From positions 1-64,000 of the forward strand of contig NZ_AVPT01000007.1 in the NCBI RefSeq assembly GCF_000768335.1: a stretch of 64,000 nucleotides of DNA, given 5' to 3'. Position 1 is the first letter of the stretch. Each line of letters opens with the position of its first letter. The translations under genes and the position numbers were made by a program. Below the pieces are notes generated by a model, which was not told where the DNA came from, did no database searches, and was given only the letters and a program-made list of their open reading frames with translations. The DNA comes from Lysobacter arseniciresistens ZS79 (GTDB taxonomy: Bacteria; Pseudomonadota; Gammaproteobacteria; Xanthomonadales; Xanthomonadaceae). Below, one piece after another: positions 53,977-64,000 of this stretch.

Positions 53977-54095
53977 GGGAAGCCGGGTAGTCGGAACGGT
54001 GCGCAGCGTAGGCGGGATCGGTCACAAGGCCGACTGGCACAAGTCATGGCAACCAAACCGGGGCGTGGCGCATCGCAGGGTTGGGGCCGGCTCCG

Positions 54096-54170
54096 GGCAG
54101 GAGCGACATGAGCGCGACCCGCCGAACTTTTGAGGCGATGTACAGGTCGCGACTTACGTCGCTCCTACAG
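54096..54170 (+). repeat. GTAGGAGCGAC palindromic repeat, copy 2
   Basis: The right arm (about 54145-54170) is intact and the left arm is degenerate (one-base deletion and several changes). The core starts CGCCGAAC and ends GATGTACA, the same orientation as copy 1. It lies about 20 bases past the patatin stop on the minus strand and 120 bases before the DUF5916 gene. Confidence 0.8.
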
Positions 54171-54192
54171 GGGAAGCAGGCGCGGAGCCGGA

Positions 54193-55359
54193 TCAATCCG
54201 GCGCGGTGGCGTCGTGGGTGACGAAGGTGTTCTCCCCCGTCGGCAGCTCCAGCCACTCCGGATGCGCCAGCGCGCGGCCGATGTCGGCCAGGCCGGACTG
54301 CCAGTGCTCGCGCATCGCCACCCGGCCGAACTGGTAGTCCTTGAAGTGGCCGAACCGGGCCCGCTCGCGGTAGATCAGGTGGATCACCCCGATCCGGTTG
54401 TCGCAGGCCAGTTCCGCCGCGTGGCGGCACCACGGGTTGGACTCGCGCACGTCGGCCGGGATCTCCTCCAGCAACTCGCGCAGCAGCCGCCGGTAATGCT
54501 GCCCGACGCGCTGGATGTCGGTGACCATGCGGGTGCGGCTGGAGTAGCGGATCTCCTTCTCGCGCTCGGCGACGTCGAGCAGGGTCTGCGGCAGCTCGCC
54601 GCGCGCATTCCACAGGTCGACCTGGAACACCAGCGTGTCGGCCTGCGGTTCGGCCTGCAGCAGGTACGACAGCGGGGTGTTGGAGACCAGCCCGCCGTCC
54701 CAGTAGAAGCGCCCGTCGATCTCGACCGCCGGGAACGCCGGCGGCAGCGCACCGGATGCGAGGATGTGGCGCGCGTCGAGCCGCATGGCGCGGTTGTCGA
54801 AGTATTCCAGGTTGCCGCTGGCGACATCGACCGCGCCAACCGAGACCCGCATCTCGCCGTCGTTGAGCCGGTCGAAGTCGACCAGCCGTTCCAGCGTCGC
54901 GATCATCGGGCGGGTGTCGTACCAGCTGGCGACCGTGGGGCCGCCCGGCTGCAACGGGTTCTGCCCCGGCAGCCAGCTGCTCCAGCTGCGCGGCTGGTAG
55001 AAGCCACGCTGGCCCTCGGTCAACGCGCGCCACGCTTCCCAGGTGTCGAGCCAGGCGCGCGCGTGCTCGCCGATGTCGAGGAAGTGCGCCTCCTGCCCGA
55101 GCGTGGTCGCCGGCAGGAGGTACGGCTGCGAGATCGTCTCCCAGAACTCGTGCAGCGCGTCGACCCGCCGCTGCGGCGGGTTGCCGGCGATGATCGCGGC
55201 GTTGAACGCGCCGATCGAGATGCCCGCGACCCAGTCGGGCTCCACGCCGGCCGCGTGCAGGCCCTGAAACACGCCCGCCTGGTAGGAACCCAGCGCGCCG
55301 CCGCCCTGCAGCACCAGGGCGATGTGTCCGGGCAGGCGCAGCTCCGGCGTGGCGGTCAT
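54193..55359 (-). CDS. Patatin-like phospholipase
   Basis: The 388-residue protein has the oxyanion loop QGGGALGSYQAG (about 18-29), the nucleophile motif GISIG (S48) and the dyad Asp in YWDGGLVSNTP, so it is a Ser-Asp lipid acyl hydrolase. The C-terminal third matches the DUF3734 extension found in bacterial members often annotated with beta-hydroxybutyrate metabolism. It starts 22 bases after the 3-hydroxybutyrate dehydrogenase gene. It has no signal peptide, so it should act in the cytoplasm or at the inner membrane face. Confidence 0.93.
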   Translation of the reverse strand: MTATPELRLPGHIALVLQGGGALGSYQAGVFQGLHAAGVEPDWVAGISIGAFNAAIIAGNPPQRRVDALHEFWETISQPYLLPATTLGQEAHFLDIGEHARAWLDTWEAWRALTEGQRGFYQPRSWSSWLPGQNPLQPGGPTVASWYDTRPMIATLERLVDFDRLNDGEMRVSVGAVDVASGNLEYFDNRAMRLDARHILASGALPPAFPAVEIDGRFYWDGGLVSNTPLSYLLQAEPQADTLVFQVDLWNARGELPQTLLDVAEREKEIRYSSRTRMVTDIQRVGQHYRRLLRELLEEIPADVRESNPWCRHAAELACDNRIGVIHLIYRERARFGHFKDYQFGRVAMREHWQSGLADIGRALAHPEWLELPTGENTFVTHDATAPD

Positions 55360-55381
55360 CGGTACGGCCCCGTTTCCGCCG

Positions 55382-56182
55382 TTACTGCATGTGCCAGCCG
55401 TGGCTGACGACGAAACTCTGCCCGGTCAGCGCGGCGCTGGGGAACTCGCACAGGAACCGGACCGTCTGCGCGACGTCCTCGACCGTGGTGAAGATGCCAT
55501 CGACGGTCTGGCCGAGCATCACGTTGCGGATCACCTCCTCCTCGCTGATCCCCAGCTCCTTCGCCTGCTCCGGGATCTGCCTGTCGACCAGCGGGGTGCG
55601 CACGAAGCCGGGGCAGACCACGTGACTGCGCACGCCGCGCTCGCCGCCCTCCTTCGCCAGCGTGCGCGACAGCCCGAGCAGGCCGTGCTTGGCGGTGACG
55701 TACGCCGACTTGAGCTTGCTGGCCTGGTGCGAGTGCACCGAGCCCATGTAGATGACCGTGCCGCCGCGCGGCTTGCCGTCGTCGCCGGCCGCGTACATGT
55801 GCGGCAGCGCCGCCCTGGTGGTCAGGAAGGCGCCGTCGAGGTGGATCGCCAGCATCTTCTTCCAGTCGGCGTAGCTGTAGTTCTCGATCGGGTTGACGAT
55901 CTGGATGCCGGCGTTCGACACGAGGATGTCCACCGGGCCCAGCTCCTTCACCACCTGCGCGGTGCCCGCGTTGACCGCGTCCTCGTCGGTGACGTCCATT
56001 GCCACGCCGATCGCACGGCCGCCGGCCTGCCCGATTTCGGCGGCGACGGCACGGGCGCCCTCGAGGTTGATGTCGGCGATCGCCACGGCCGCGCCGGCCC
56101 GCGAAAGCTCGAAGGCGATTTCCTTGCCGATGCCGCTGGCCGCGCCGGTGACGATGGCGACCTTGCCGTTGATCGAGGTCAT
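55382..56182 (-). CDS. bdhA: 3-Hydroxybutyrate dehydrogenase
   Basis: The 266-residue SDR enzyme oxidises D-3-hydroxybutyrate to acetoacetate with NAD+. It has TGAASGIG (12-19), NAG at about 90, the Ser of [16 protein letters not shown] and the YVTAK Tyr/Lys pair. The HGWHMQ C-terminus is typical of BdhA. The gene precedes the patatin-like gene in the same direction, a common pairing, suggesting a link between lipid or polyhydroxybutyrate breakdown and ketone-body oxidation. No PHB synthase is in this window. Confidence 0.92.
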   Translation of the reverse strand: MTSINGKVAIVTGAASGIGKEIAFELSRAGAAVAIADINLEGARAVAAEIGQAGGRAIGVAMDVTDEDAVNAGTAQVVKELGPVDILVSNAGIQIVNPIENYSYADWKKMLAIHLDGAFLTTRAALPHMYAAGDDGKPRGGTVIYMGSVHSHQASKLKSAYVTAKHGLLGLSRTLAKEGGERGVRSHVVCPGFVRTPLVDRQIPEQAKELGISEEEVIRNVMLGQTVDGIFTTVEDVAQTVRFLCEFPSAALTGQSFVVSHGWHMQ

Positions 56183-56290
56183 GCGGGGGACTCCGTCTGC
56201 GATGGAATCCCCCGATGGTAACGGGTGCTCGTGACGATGCCCCGCGATGGACCGCAGCCGTTGGTCCAGTTGTCGACGAGGTGGCCTGCT

Positions 56291-56365
56291 TGTAGGAGCG
56301 ACGCAGGTCGCGACCCGCCGCGCCTCCGTGGCGCTGTACAGGTCGCGACCTGCGCCGTTCCTACA
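56291..56365 (+). repeat. GTAGGAGCGAC palindromic repeat, copy 3
   Basis: Arms of 25 bases (56291-56315 and 56341-56365) are inverted with two mismatches. The core begins CGCCG and ends CTGTACA. It sits between the SET-domain gene stop and the bdhA start, both on the minus strand. Confidence 0.85.
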
Positions 56366-56389
56366 CGAACCGTCGGCCGTCGACCGGGT

Positions 56390-56899
56390 TCAGGCCTTCT
56401 TCCTGCGCTTCGGCTGCAGCATCGTGCCGGTGCAGTCCTTCGCGCCGCAGCGGCAGGCCCAGATCTTCTTCATCCGCGGCGTGTGCGCTTCTTCCAGGGT
56501 GATGCCGTAGTTGTAGGCCAGCTCCTCGCCGGGCCGGATGTTGCGGGTCGCCTCGATGAACACCCGGTCCCGGCGGCGGTCGTCGCCATCGTGCTCCTCC
56601 AGCACCGCCTCGCAGTTGGGCGCGCAGCTGTGGTTGATCCAGCGCGCGACGCCGCCTTCGTAATTGGCGTCGATCACGTACTCGTCGTTCAGGGTGAACA
56701 GGAAGGTGTGGCCGGAGTCGGCGTCGCCGGTGTCGCCGGCATCGACTTCCTCGTGGGTGCGTCGCCGGCCCTTGTACTCGATGATGCGCTCGCCCTTGCT
56801 GATGGGCTGCAGGGCGAACACGCCGTTGCCATGGATGGCGGAGCGGCGGGCGACGATCTTGCTCGGCATGCTGGGGTTCCGGCTGGACGGATCGGCCAT
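56390..56899 (-). CDS. Small SET-domain protein methyltransferase
   Basis: The 169-residue protein is a compact SET domain with IHGNGVFAL near the N-terminus, the cofactor/knot motifs RWINHSCAPNCEA (89-96 core) and GEELAYNYG (126-132), and a post-SET zinc-type CRCGAKDC (149-156). These are the residues expected of an active lysine methyltransferase using S-adenosylmethionine. The bacterial substrate is unknown. The start may be the ATG at 56899 or at 56869. A basic C-terminal tail (KRRKKA) is present. Confidence 0.9.
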   Translation of the reverse strand: MADPSSRNPSMPSKIVARRSAIHGNGVFALQPISKGERIIEYKGRRRTHEEVDAGDTGDADSGHTFLFTLNDEYVIDANYEGGVARWINHSCAPNCEAVLEEHDGDDRRRDRVFIEATRNIRPGEELAYNYGITLEEAHTPRMKKIWACRCGAKDCTGTMLQPKRRKKA

Positions 56900-56975
56900 T
56901 GTGCCCGAAGCCGCGCGCGGCCCTTCTTGAACGCTCCCGCGGCCGCCCTCTTGGCTGCGGCCGGATCAATCCGTA

Positions 56976-56993
56976 CAATTCCGGTACGAATTG
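56976..56993. promoter_or_regulatory. Candidate operator of the suf regulator
   Basis: A perfect 6-6-6 inverted repeat (CAATTC, CGGTAC, GAATTG) lies 11 bases before the Rrf2-type regulator start codon. It is the only AT-rich patch in the region, so it probably overlaps a promoter and may bind the regulator or a related factor. Confidence 0.5.
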
Positions 56994-57004
56994 AGGTCCC
57001 CGCG

Positions 57005-57475
57005 ATGCTCCGCGTCACCAAGCTCACCGATTACGCCACCGTCGTGCTGACCGTGCTCGCGGCCGATCCCGAGGCGGTGATGAGTGCGTCGGAGCTGGCC
57101 GAGCGCGCCGGCCTGGAGCCGCCGACGGTCAGCAAGCTGCTCAAGCCGCTGGCCCAGGCCGGCCTGGTCGAGGGCTTCCGGGGCGCCAACGGCGGCTACC
57201 GGCTGTCGCGTCCGCCCGCGTCGATCAGCCTGGTCGAGGTGGTCGAGGCGATGGAGGGCCCGCTGGCCATGACCGAATGCAGCATCCACGCAGGCAACTG
57301 CACGATCGAGGACCAGTGCGGCGTGCGCGCCAACTGGCGCCGGATCAACGACGTGGTGGTCGAGGCGCTGCGCAACGTCAGCCTCGCCCAGATGATCGAC
57401 GGCGTGCCGCCCGCACCGCCGGACTCCCCCGCCCTTCCGTCCCGGCGCATCGACCTGCGCCTGGCGAACGCTTAA
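57005..57475 (+). CDS. Rrf2/IscR-type suf operon regulator
   Basis: The 156-residue protein has the Rrf2 winged-helix (about 1-70, with SELAERAGLEPPTVSKLLKPL) and three Cys (C92, C99, C105) placed as in IscR to hold an Fe-S cluster. It should sense cluster status and adjust the suf genes. It is a member of the SUF system regulator group seen in Xanthomonadaceae. It lies directly before sufB, with an inverted repeat at its promoter. Confidence 0.93.
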   Translation: MLRVTKLTDYATVVLTVLAADPEAVMSASELAERAGLEPPTVSKLLKPLAQAGLVEGFRGANGGYRLSRPPASISLVEVVEAMEGPLAMTECSIHAGNCTIEDQCGVRANWRRINDVVVEALRNVSLAQMIDGVPPAPPDSPALPSRRIDLRLANA

Positions 57476-57493
57476 CGAATGACAGGCAGCCAG

Positions 57494-58981
<1,488 letters not shown>

Positions 58982-58995
58982 GGCCGGCCAGTCCA

Positions 58996-59070
58996 TGTAG
59001 GAGCGACGTAAGTCGCGACCTGTACATCGACACCAACGTTCGGCGGGTCGCGACTCACGTCGCTCCTACA
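58996..59070 (-). repeat. GTAGGAGCGAC palindromic repeat, copy 4, inside suf operon
   Basis: Arms at 58996-59020 and 59046-59070 are inverted with one or two mismatches. The core reads TGTACATCG...GTTCGGCG, the reverse orientation of copies 1-3. It fills most of the only real gap in the suf operon, between sufB and sufC. Confidence 0.88.
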
Positions 59071-59114
59071 AAGAATCCAATATTCCACCCGTCCGCGGGA
59101 TGCGAGAACAAAAC

Positions 59115-59878
<764 letters not shown>

Positions 59879-59879
<1 letters not shown>

Positions 59880-61186
59880 TGAGCGCCCTGCTCGACTCGC
59901 TGGCTTCCACCCTGGACACGATCGAGGTCCGCGACGCCGCCGGGCTCGGCGACGCGCGCCGCGAGGCACTCGACGCCGCCCTGCGCGACGGCCTGCCGCA
60001 CACCCGCGTGGAGGCGTGGAAGTACACCCCGCTGCGTTCGCTTGAACGCCGCAGCTTTGCCCGTCCCGAAACCGTCCCCGCGTTCGATAACGCCGCGCTG
60101 GCCGGCATCCCGGCACCGCGGATCGTGTTCGCCAACGGCCGTTTCGACGCCGCCCGTTCCGACCTCGCCGGCCTGCCCGACGGCGTCACCCTGCGGCCGC
60201 TGTCGCAGGTGTTGCGCGAGGGCGACGAGCGCGGCGCGAACTTCCTCGCCCGCCGCTTCGAGCGCGCCGACGAGGTGTTCGCCCGGATCAACGCCGCGCT
60301 CGCCGACGAAGGCGTGGTACTGCGCGTCGAGGCCGACGTCCGCACCACCACCGCCGTCCACCTGGTGTTCATCGGCGTGCCGGCGGACGGCGACCAGGCC
60401 TGGCACCTGCGCCACCGGCTCGAACTCAAGGGCGGCGCCGAGCTGCGCGTGGTCGAGCACCAGCTGTCGACCGGCGAACACCGCCACCTCGGCAACTCGC
60501 TGATGCACGTGCATCTGGGCCGCGGTGCGCGCCTGCTGCACGCGCGCGTGCAGGACGAGTCGGCCGGGGCCACCCTGCTCCACCGCACCGACGCCGTGCT
60601 CGCGCGCGACGCCGAGTACCGCCGGCTCGACCTCGAACTCGGCGCCGCCCTGTCGCGGCACGAGCTCAACGTCACCCTGCAGGGCGACAACGCCCGCCTG
60701 CATGCCAACGGCGTGCTGCTGGCCGACGGCAAGCGCCACCTCGACACCCGCCTGGGCATCGACCACGCCGCGCGCGACACCGCGTGCGAGCTCACCTGGC
60801 GCGGCATCGGCGCCGACCGCGCCAAGGCGGTGTTCCACGGCGGCATCCTGATCCGAGAGGGCGCCGACGGCACCAACGCCAACCTGTCCAACAAGAACCT
60901 GCTGCTGGGCGCGGGCGCCGAGATCGACACCCAGCCGGTGCTGGTGATCCACGCCGACGAGGTGCAGGCCGCGCACGGCGCGACGGTCGGCCAGCTCGAC
61001 CCGACCGCGATGTTCTACCTGCGCTCGCGCGGCATCCCGGCCGAGCAGGCGCGCGCGCTGCTGACCGCCGCGTTCTGCCGCGAGACGCTGTCGGTGATCG
61101 AGGATGCCGCCGTGCGCGACGCGGTCGGCACCCGGCTCGACGCCTCGCTCGCTCGCTCGGTCGCGACCGGCATGGTGGACGCATGA
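59879..61186 (+). CDS. sufD: Fe-S assembly protein SufD
   Basis: The 435-residue protein is the SufB paralogue that completes the SufBC2D complex and helps iron entry. It shows the N-terminal VEAWKYTPLRSL segment, GARLLHARVQDES and the C-terminal HGATVGQLDPTAMFYLRSRGI beta-helix ending. Its start overlaps the sufC stop by one base and its stop overlaps the sufS start by four. Confidence 0.95.
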
Positions 61187-62427
61187 ACCGCGAGGCCGCG
61201 ATCGCCGGCGGCGCCGTCGACTGGGCCCGCGTCCGCGAGGACTTCCCGGTCCTGAAGCGGCAGGTGCACGGCAAGCCGCTGGTGTACCTGGACTCGGCCA
61301 ACACCGGGCAGAAGCCGGCGCGGGTGATCGACACCGTCGACGACTTCTTCCGCAACCACAACGCCAACGTCAGCCGCGCGGTGCACGCGCTCGGCAGCGA
61401 GGCGACCGAGGCCTACGAAGCGGCCCGCGGCAAGCTGGCGAAGTTCCTCAACGTCCGCGCCGACGAGCTGGTGCTGTGCAGCGGCACCACCTTCGCGATC
61501 AACCTGGTCGCCTACAGCTGGGCGCTGCCACGGTTGCAGCCCGGCGACGCGATCGTGGTCACGCGGATGGAGCACCACGCCAACATCGTGCCGTGGCAAC
61601 TGGTCGCGCAGCGCACTGGCGCGACGATCAAGGTGGCCGAGATCGACGAGAACGGCGACCTCGACCTCGAACAGCTCTACGCGCTGTTGACCGCCGAGGT
61701 GAAGCTGCTCGCGGTGACGCACGTCTCCAACGTGCTCGGCACGGTCAACCCGGTGCGTGACATCTGCCGGCAAGCGCGCAAGCGCGGCATCGTCACCGTG
61801 GTCGACGGCTCGCAGGCGGCGCCGCACCGGCCGCTGGACGTGGCCGCGATCGGCTGCGACTTCTACGCGATCACCGGCCACAAGATGGCCGGACCGACCG
61901 GCACCGGTGCGTTGTGGGCGCGGCGCGAGCACCTCGACGCGATGCCGCCGTTCCTCGGCGGCGGCGAGATGATCAAGCAGGTGCGCTTCGACGGCACCGT
62001 GTTCAACGACGCCCCGCACAAGTTCGAGGCCGGCACGCCCAACATCGCCGGCTTCATCGGCCTCGGGGCCGCGGTCGACTACCTGTCGGCGATCGGCATG
62101 GCCAACATCGAGGCGCGCGAGCAGGAGTTGCTGGCCTATGCGACGGACCGGCTCGACCGGACCGAAGGCGTGCGCATCTTCGGCCGGGCGCGCGAAAAGG
62201 CCGCGGTGATCAGCTTCCTGATCGAAGGCGCACACGCGCACGATCTCGCCACCCTGCTCGACCTCGAAGGCGTCGCCGTGCGCTCCGGCCACCACTGCGC
62301 GCATCCGTTGATGCAGCACTTCGGCGTGCCGGCGACCTGCCGCGCCTCGTTCGCGTTCTACAACACCTTCGACGAGATCGACGCGTTCATCGCGGCGCTG
62401 GAGAAGGTGCGAAAGCTGCTGTTGTGA
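61183..62427 (+). CDS. sufS: Cysteine desulfurase SufS
   Basis: The 414-residue PLP enzyme provides sulfur for cluster assembly. The PLP Lys lies in ITGHKMAGPTGTGALW and the active Cys loop is RSGHHCAHPL, with EHHANIVPW and VDGSQAAPH earlier. Type II desulfurases of this kind usually need SufE or SufU to accept sulfur; none is encoded in the visible part of the operon. It overlaps sufD and the acetyltransferase gene by four bases each. Confidence 0.96.
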   Translation: MNREAAIAGGAVDWARVREDFPVLKRQVHGKPLVYLDSANTGQKPARVIDTVDDFFRNHNANVSRAVHALGSEATEAYEAARGKLAKFLNVRADELVLCSGTTFAINLVAYSWALPRLQPGDAIVVTRMEHHANIVPWQLVAQRTGATIKVAEIDENGDLDLEQLYALLTAEVKLLAVTHVSNVLGTVNPVRDICRQARKRGIVTVVDGSQAAPHRPLDVAAIGCDFYAITGHKMAGPTGTGALWARREHLDAMPPFLGGGEMIKQVRFDGTVFNDAPHKFEAGTPNIAGFIGLGAAVDYLSAIGMANIEAREQELLAYATDRLDRTEGVRIFGRAREKAAVISFLIEGAHAHDLATLLDLEGVAVRSGHHCAHPLMQHFGVPATCRASFAFYNTFDEIDAFIAALEKVRKLLL

Positions 62428-62966
62428 CCCGCCCTTCCATGCCCGCACCGACCTTCCGCGCCGCCACCACCGCCGACGTCCCCGACCTCGTCACCCTGGT
62501 CACCTCCGCCTACCGCGGCGAGGCCAGCCGCGCCGGCTGGACCACCGAGGCCGACCTGCTCGACGGCAACCGCATCGTGCCGGAGGTGTTGCTGGCCGAC
62601 ATCGCCCGGCCGCGCAGCCGAATCCTGCTGGCCGGGGACGGCAACGCGCTGCTGGGCTGCGCACACGTCGCCGAGGAAGACGGCGCCGGCTACTTCGGCA
62701 TGTTCGCGGTGCGGCCCGAGCTGCAGCGCGGCGGCCTGGGCCGGGCGATCCTCGCCGAGGCCGAGCGCATCGCGCGCGAGGACTGGCGGCTGCCGCTGAT
62801 GCGGATGACCGTGATCGACCTGCGCACCGAACTGATCGCCTGGTACGAGCGCCGCGGCTACCACCGCACCGGCCAGACCCGGCCCTTCCCCGCTACCGAC
62901 CCGCGCTTCGGCCTGCCGCTGCGCAACGACCTGCGCTTCGCCGTGCTGGAAAAGGAGCTGCCATGA
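62424..62966 (+). CDS. GNAT family N-acetyltransferase in the suf operon
   Basis: The 180-residue protein has the acetyl-CoA site as LQRGGLGRAILAEAERIA and a C-terminal YERRGYHRTGQT stretch typical of GNAT proteins. The GTG at 62424 gives a GTGA overlap with the sufS stop; the ATG five codons later is an alternative. The substrate is not evident. Its tight coupling to sufS and the Rieske ferredoxin suggests it is expressed with Fe-S assembly genes. Confidence 0.88.
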   Translation: MTRPSMPAPTFRAATTADVPDLVTLVTSAYRGEASRAGWTTEADLLDGNRIVPEVLLADIARPRSRILLAGDGNALLGCAHVAEEDGAGYFGMFAVRPELQRGGLGRAILAEAERIAREDWRLPLMRMTVIDLRTELIAWYERRGYHRTGQTRPFPATDPRFGLPLRNDLRFAVLEKELP

Positions 62967-63283
62967 CCGACTGGGTCCGCGTCTGCACCACCGCCGAGTT
63001 GCTGCCCGGCGAGTCCACCGTCGCCTGGGACGGCGACACGGCGATCCTGGTGGTCAACTTCGAGGGCGACTACCACGCCATGGAAGACCGCTGCAGCCAC
63101 GAGGACTTCGAGCTGTCGGCGGGCCGGTTCAACGGTGCCGACGCCACCATCGAGTGCGTCCTGCACGGCGCGAAGTTCGATGTCCGCGACGGCGCGGCGC
63201 TGTGCGCGCCCGCCTACGAGCCGGTGCCCAAGTTCCCGGTGAAGGTCGAGGACGGCGTGGTCTGGACCCGAGACGACCGCTAA
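62963..63283 (+). CDS. Rieske-type [2Fe-2S] ferredoxin
   Basis: The 106-residue protein has the Rieske ligands C44-x-H46 (CSH) and C65-x-x-H68 (CVLH) in an otherwise small domain, like the ferredoxin subunits of ring-hydroxylating oxygenases. No oxygenase gene is near. It is the last gene of the suf operon, with a four-base overlap to the acetyltransferase gene, and may be an electron carrier for cluster assembly. This role is inference. Confidence 0.9.
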   Translation: MTDWVRVCTTAELLPGESTVAWDGDTAILVVNFEGDYHAMEDRCSHEDFELSAGRFNGADATIECVLHGAKFDVRDGAALCAPAYEPVPKFPVKVEDGVVWTRDDR

Positions 63284-63311
63284 AGCTCCTGCGTCTCGCT
63301 GTCAACGTTAT

Positions 63312-63326
63312 TGCGAATCATTCTTA
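63312..63326. promoter_or_regulatory. Fur-box-like site before the siderophore receptor
   Basis: TGCGAATCATTCTTA matches the 7-1-7 Fur core TGATAATNATTATCA at 11 of 14 fixed positions. It is in the AT-rich patch about 135 bases before the receptor start, as expected for an iron-repressed TonB receptor promoter. Confidence 0.65.
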
Positions 63327-63460
63327 CTTGCACTTAAAATGAACGGGCTCCGGACCCGTTCCGCCGCGTGCCGCCTCTCTCCCGGCACGTGGCCGCCGGC
63401 GGATGCACTCCCCCGCCACGGACCCGCCCCGCCGGTCCACCAATGACAAGGCACATGGAA

Positions 63461-64000
63461 ATGGCCCATATCAAGAGCCGCAAGCACGCCGTCGCCCGTC
63501 CGGCGACCTCGCCCTCCTCCCGTTCGGTCACCGCCGCCTCGTTGCTGGCCGGCCTCGCCCTCGGCGCCCCGCCGGCGCTGGCGATGGATGCCGGGCTGGA
63601 TGCCGCGCCCGCCGGCGCGGTGCAGGCGACCACGCTGGACGGCGTCCACGTCGAAGGCCAGCGGATCAAGCGCTACACCGGCCAGTCGGCATCGCCGAAA
63701 TTCCAGCAGCCGCTGGTCGACACCACCCGCACCCTGAGCGTGATCGGCAGCGACCTGTTCAACGAGCAGGGCGCCACCACCCTCACCGAGGCGCTGCGCA
63801 ACAGCCCCGGCGTGAGCACCTTCTACGTCGGCGAGAACGGCAACACCACCACCGGCGACGCCGTCTACCTGCGCGGCTTCGACACCTCCGGCAGCATCTT
63901 CGTCGACGGCGTGCGCGACCTCGGTTCGGTCTCGCGCGACGTGTTCAACATCGAACAGGTCGAGGTCGCCAAGGGCCCGGCCGGCACCGACTACGGCCGC
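63461..64000 (+). CDS. TonB-dependent siderophore receptor, partial
   Basis: The first 180 residues are present and the gene runs off the window. After a short Lys/Arg-rich N-terminus (MAHIKSRKHA) and a long signal peptide (ending ALA at about residue 43) it has a TonB-box region and the plug domain. Plug phrases are LVDTTRTLSVIGSDLF, EALRNSPGVSTFYVGENG, VYLRGFDTSGSIFVDGVRD and VEVAKGPAGTDYGR. These match the catecholate/ferrichrome receptor subgroup (Fiu-like). An AAGG nine bases upstream favours the ATG at 63461 over those at 63443 and 63455. A Fur-box-like site lies upstream. Confidence 0.9.
   Translation, partial: MAHIKSRKHAVARPATSPSSRSVTAASLLAGLALGAPPALAMDAGLDAAPAGAVQATTLDGVHVEGQRIKRYTGQSASPKFQQPLVDTTRTLSVIGSDLFNEQGATTLTEALRNSPGVSTFYVGENGNTTTGDAVYLRGFDTSGSIFVDGVRDLGSVSRDVFNIEQVEVAKGPAGTDYGR

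Noticed and set aside
51349-54111. A 920-codon plus-strand open frame opposite the DUF5916 gene
   Set aside because: Antisense shadow of a clear outer-membrane protein gene with signal peptide and family motifs.

Overview
The window is a very GC-rich (about 70% by eye), densely coded chromosomal segment of a gammaproteobacterium, most likely a Lysobacter- or Luteimonas-like member of the Xanthomonadaceae/Lysobacteraceae. The main grounds are a fused aspartate kinase/diaminopimelate decarboxylase followed by murL and murD2 (the Xanthomonas-type route to D-glutamate in peptidoglycan), an Oar-like TonB-dependent receptor, secreted S9 peptidases, and dispersed GTAGGAGCGAC-type palindromic repeats. 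Nothing looks like a prophage, insertion sequence, integron or CRISPR array, and I see no tRNA or rRNA gene. No gene-free stretch exceeds about 260 bases.

Layout. 1-5.4 kb (minus): Oar-like receptor, then a grxD-SDR-marC group. 5.4-10.7 kb: sodB, purEK, trm112-nadC-DUF3301, sspA-sspB. 10.8-13.5 kb (minus): petABC, the cytochrome bc1 complex. 13.7-25.7 kb: a lytic transglycosylase, then miaB and the phoH-ybeY-corC group. That group is split from miaB by a secreted metalloprotease with a separately encoded pro-domain-like protein and by an amidohydrolase. The slot after corC, held by lnt in E. coli, is filled by a DUF4105/Lnb-like membrane protein. corA follows.

25.7-33.3 kb (minus): DUF819 membrane protein, S9 peptidase, OPT transporter, second S9 peptidase, which suggests extracytoplasmic peptide use. 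33.4-36.8 kb (minus): rfbBACD for dTDP-L-rhamnose. 36.9-39.5 kb: ssb, ispB and a dienelactone hydrolase-like protein. 39.6-44.9 kb (minus): the overlapping lysAC-murL-murD2 operon joins the ends of the aspartate/DAP/lysine pathway to D-glutamate insertion. 45-51.7 kb: PhzF-like protein, glycine-zipper protein, OsmC, a divergent EF-G paralogue, two lipoproteins and a lone PIN protein.

51.7-56.9 kb (minus): DUF5916 outer-membrane protein, patatin-like phospholipase, 3-hydroxybutyrate dehydrogenase and a small SET-domain methyltransferase. 57-63.3 kb (plus): an Rrf2-type regulator with sufBCDS, a GNAT acetyltransferase and a Rieske ferredoxin, all tightly overlapped except for a palindromic repeat between sufB and sufC. 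The window ends inside a TonB-dependent siderophore receptor preceded by a Fur-box-like site, so the right end is an iron and Fe-S region.

Functional assignments rest on reading motifs and context only. No database search was run.
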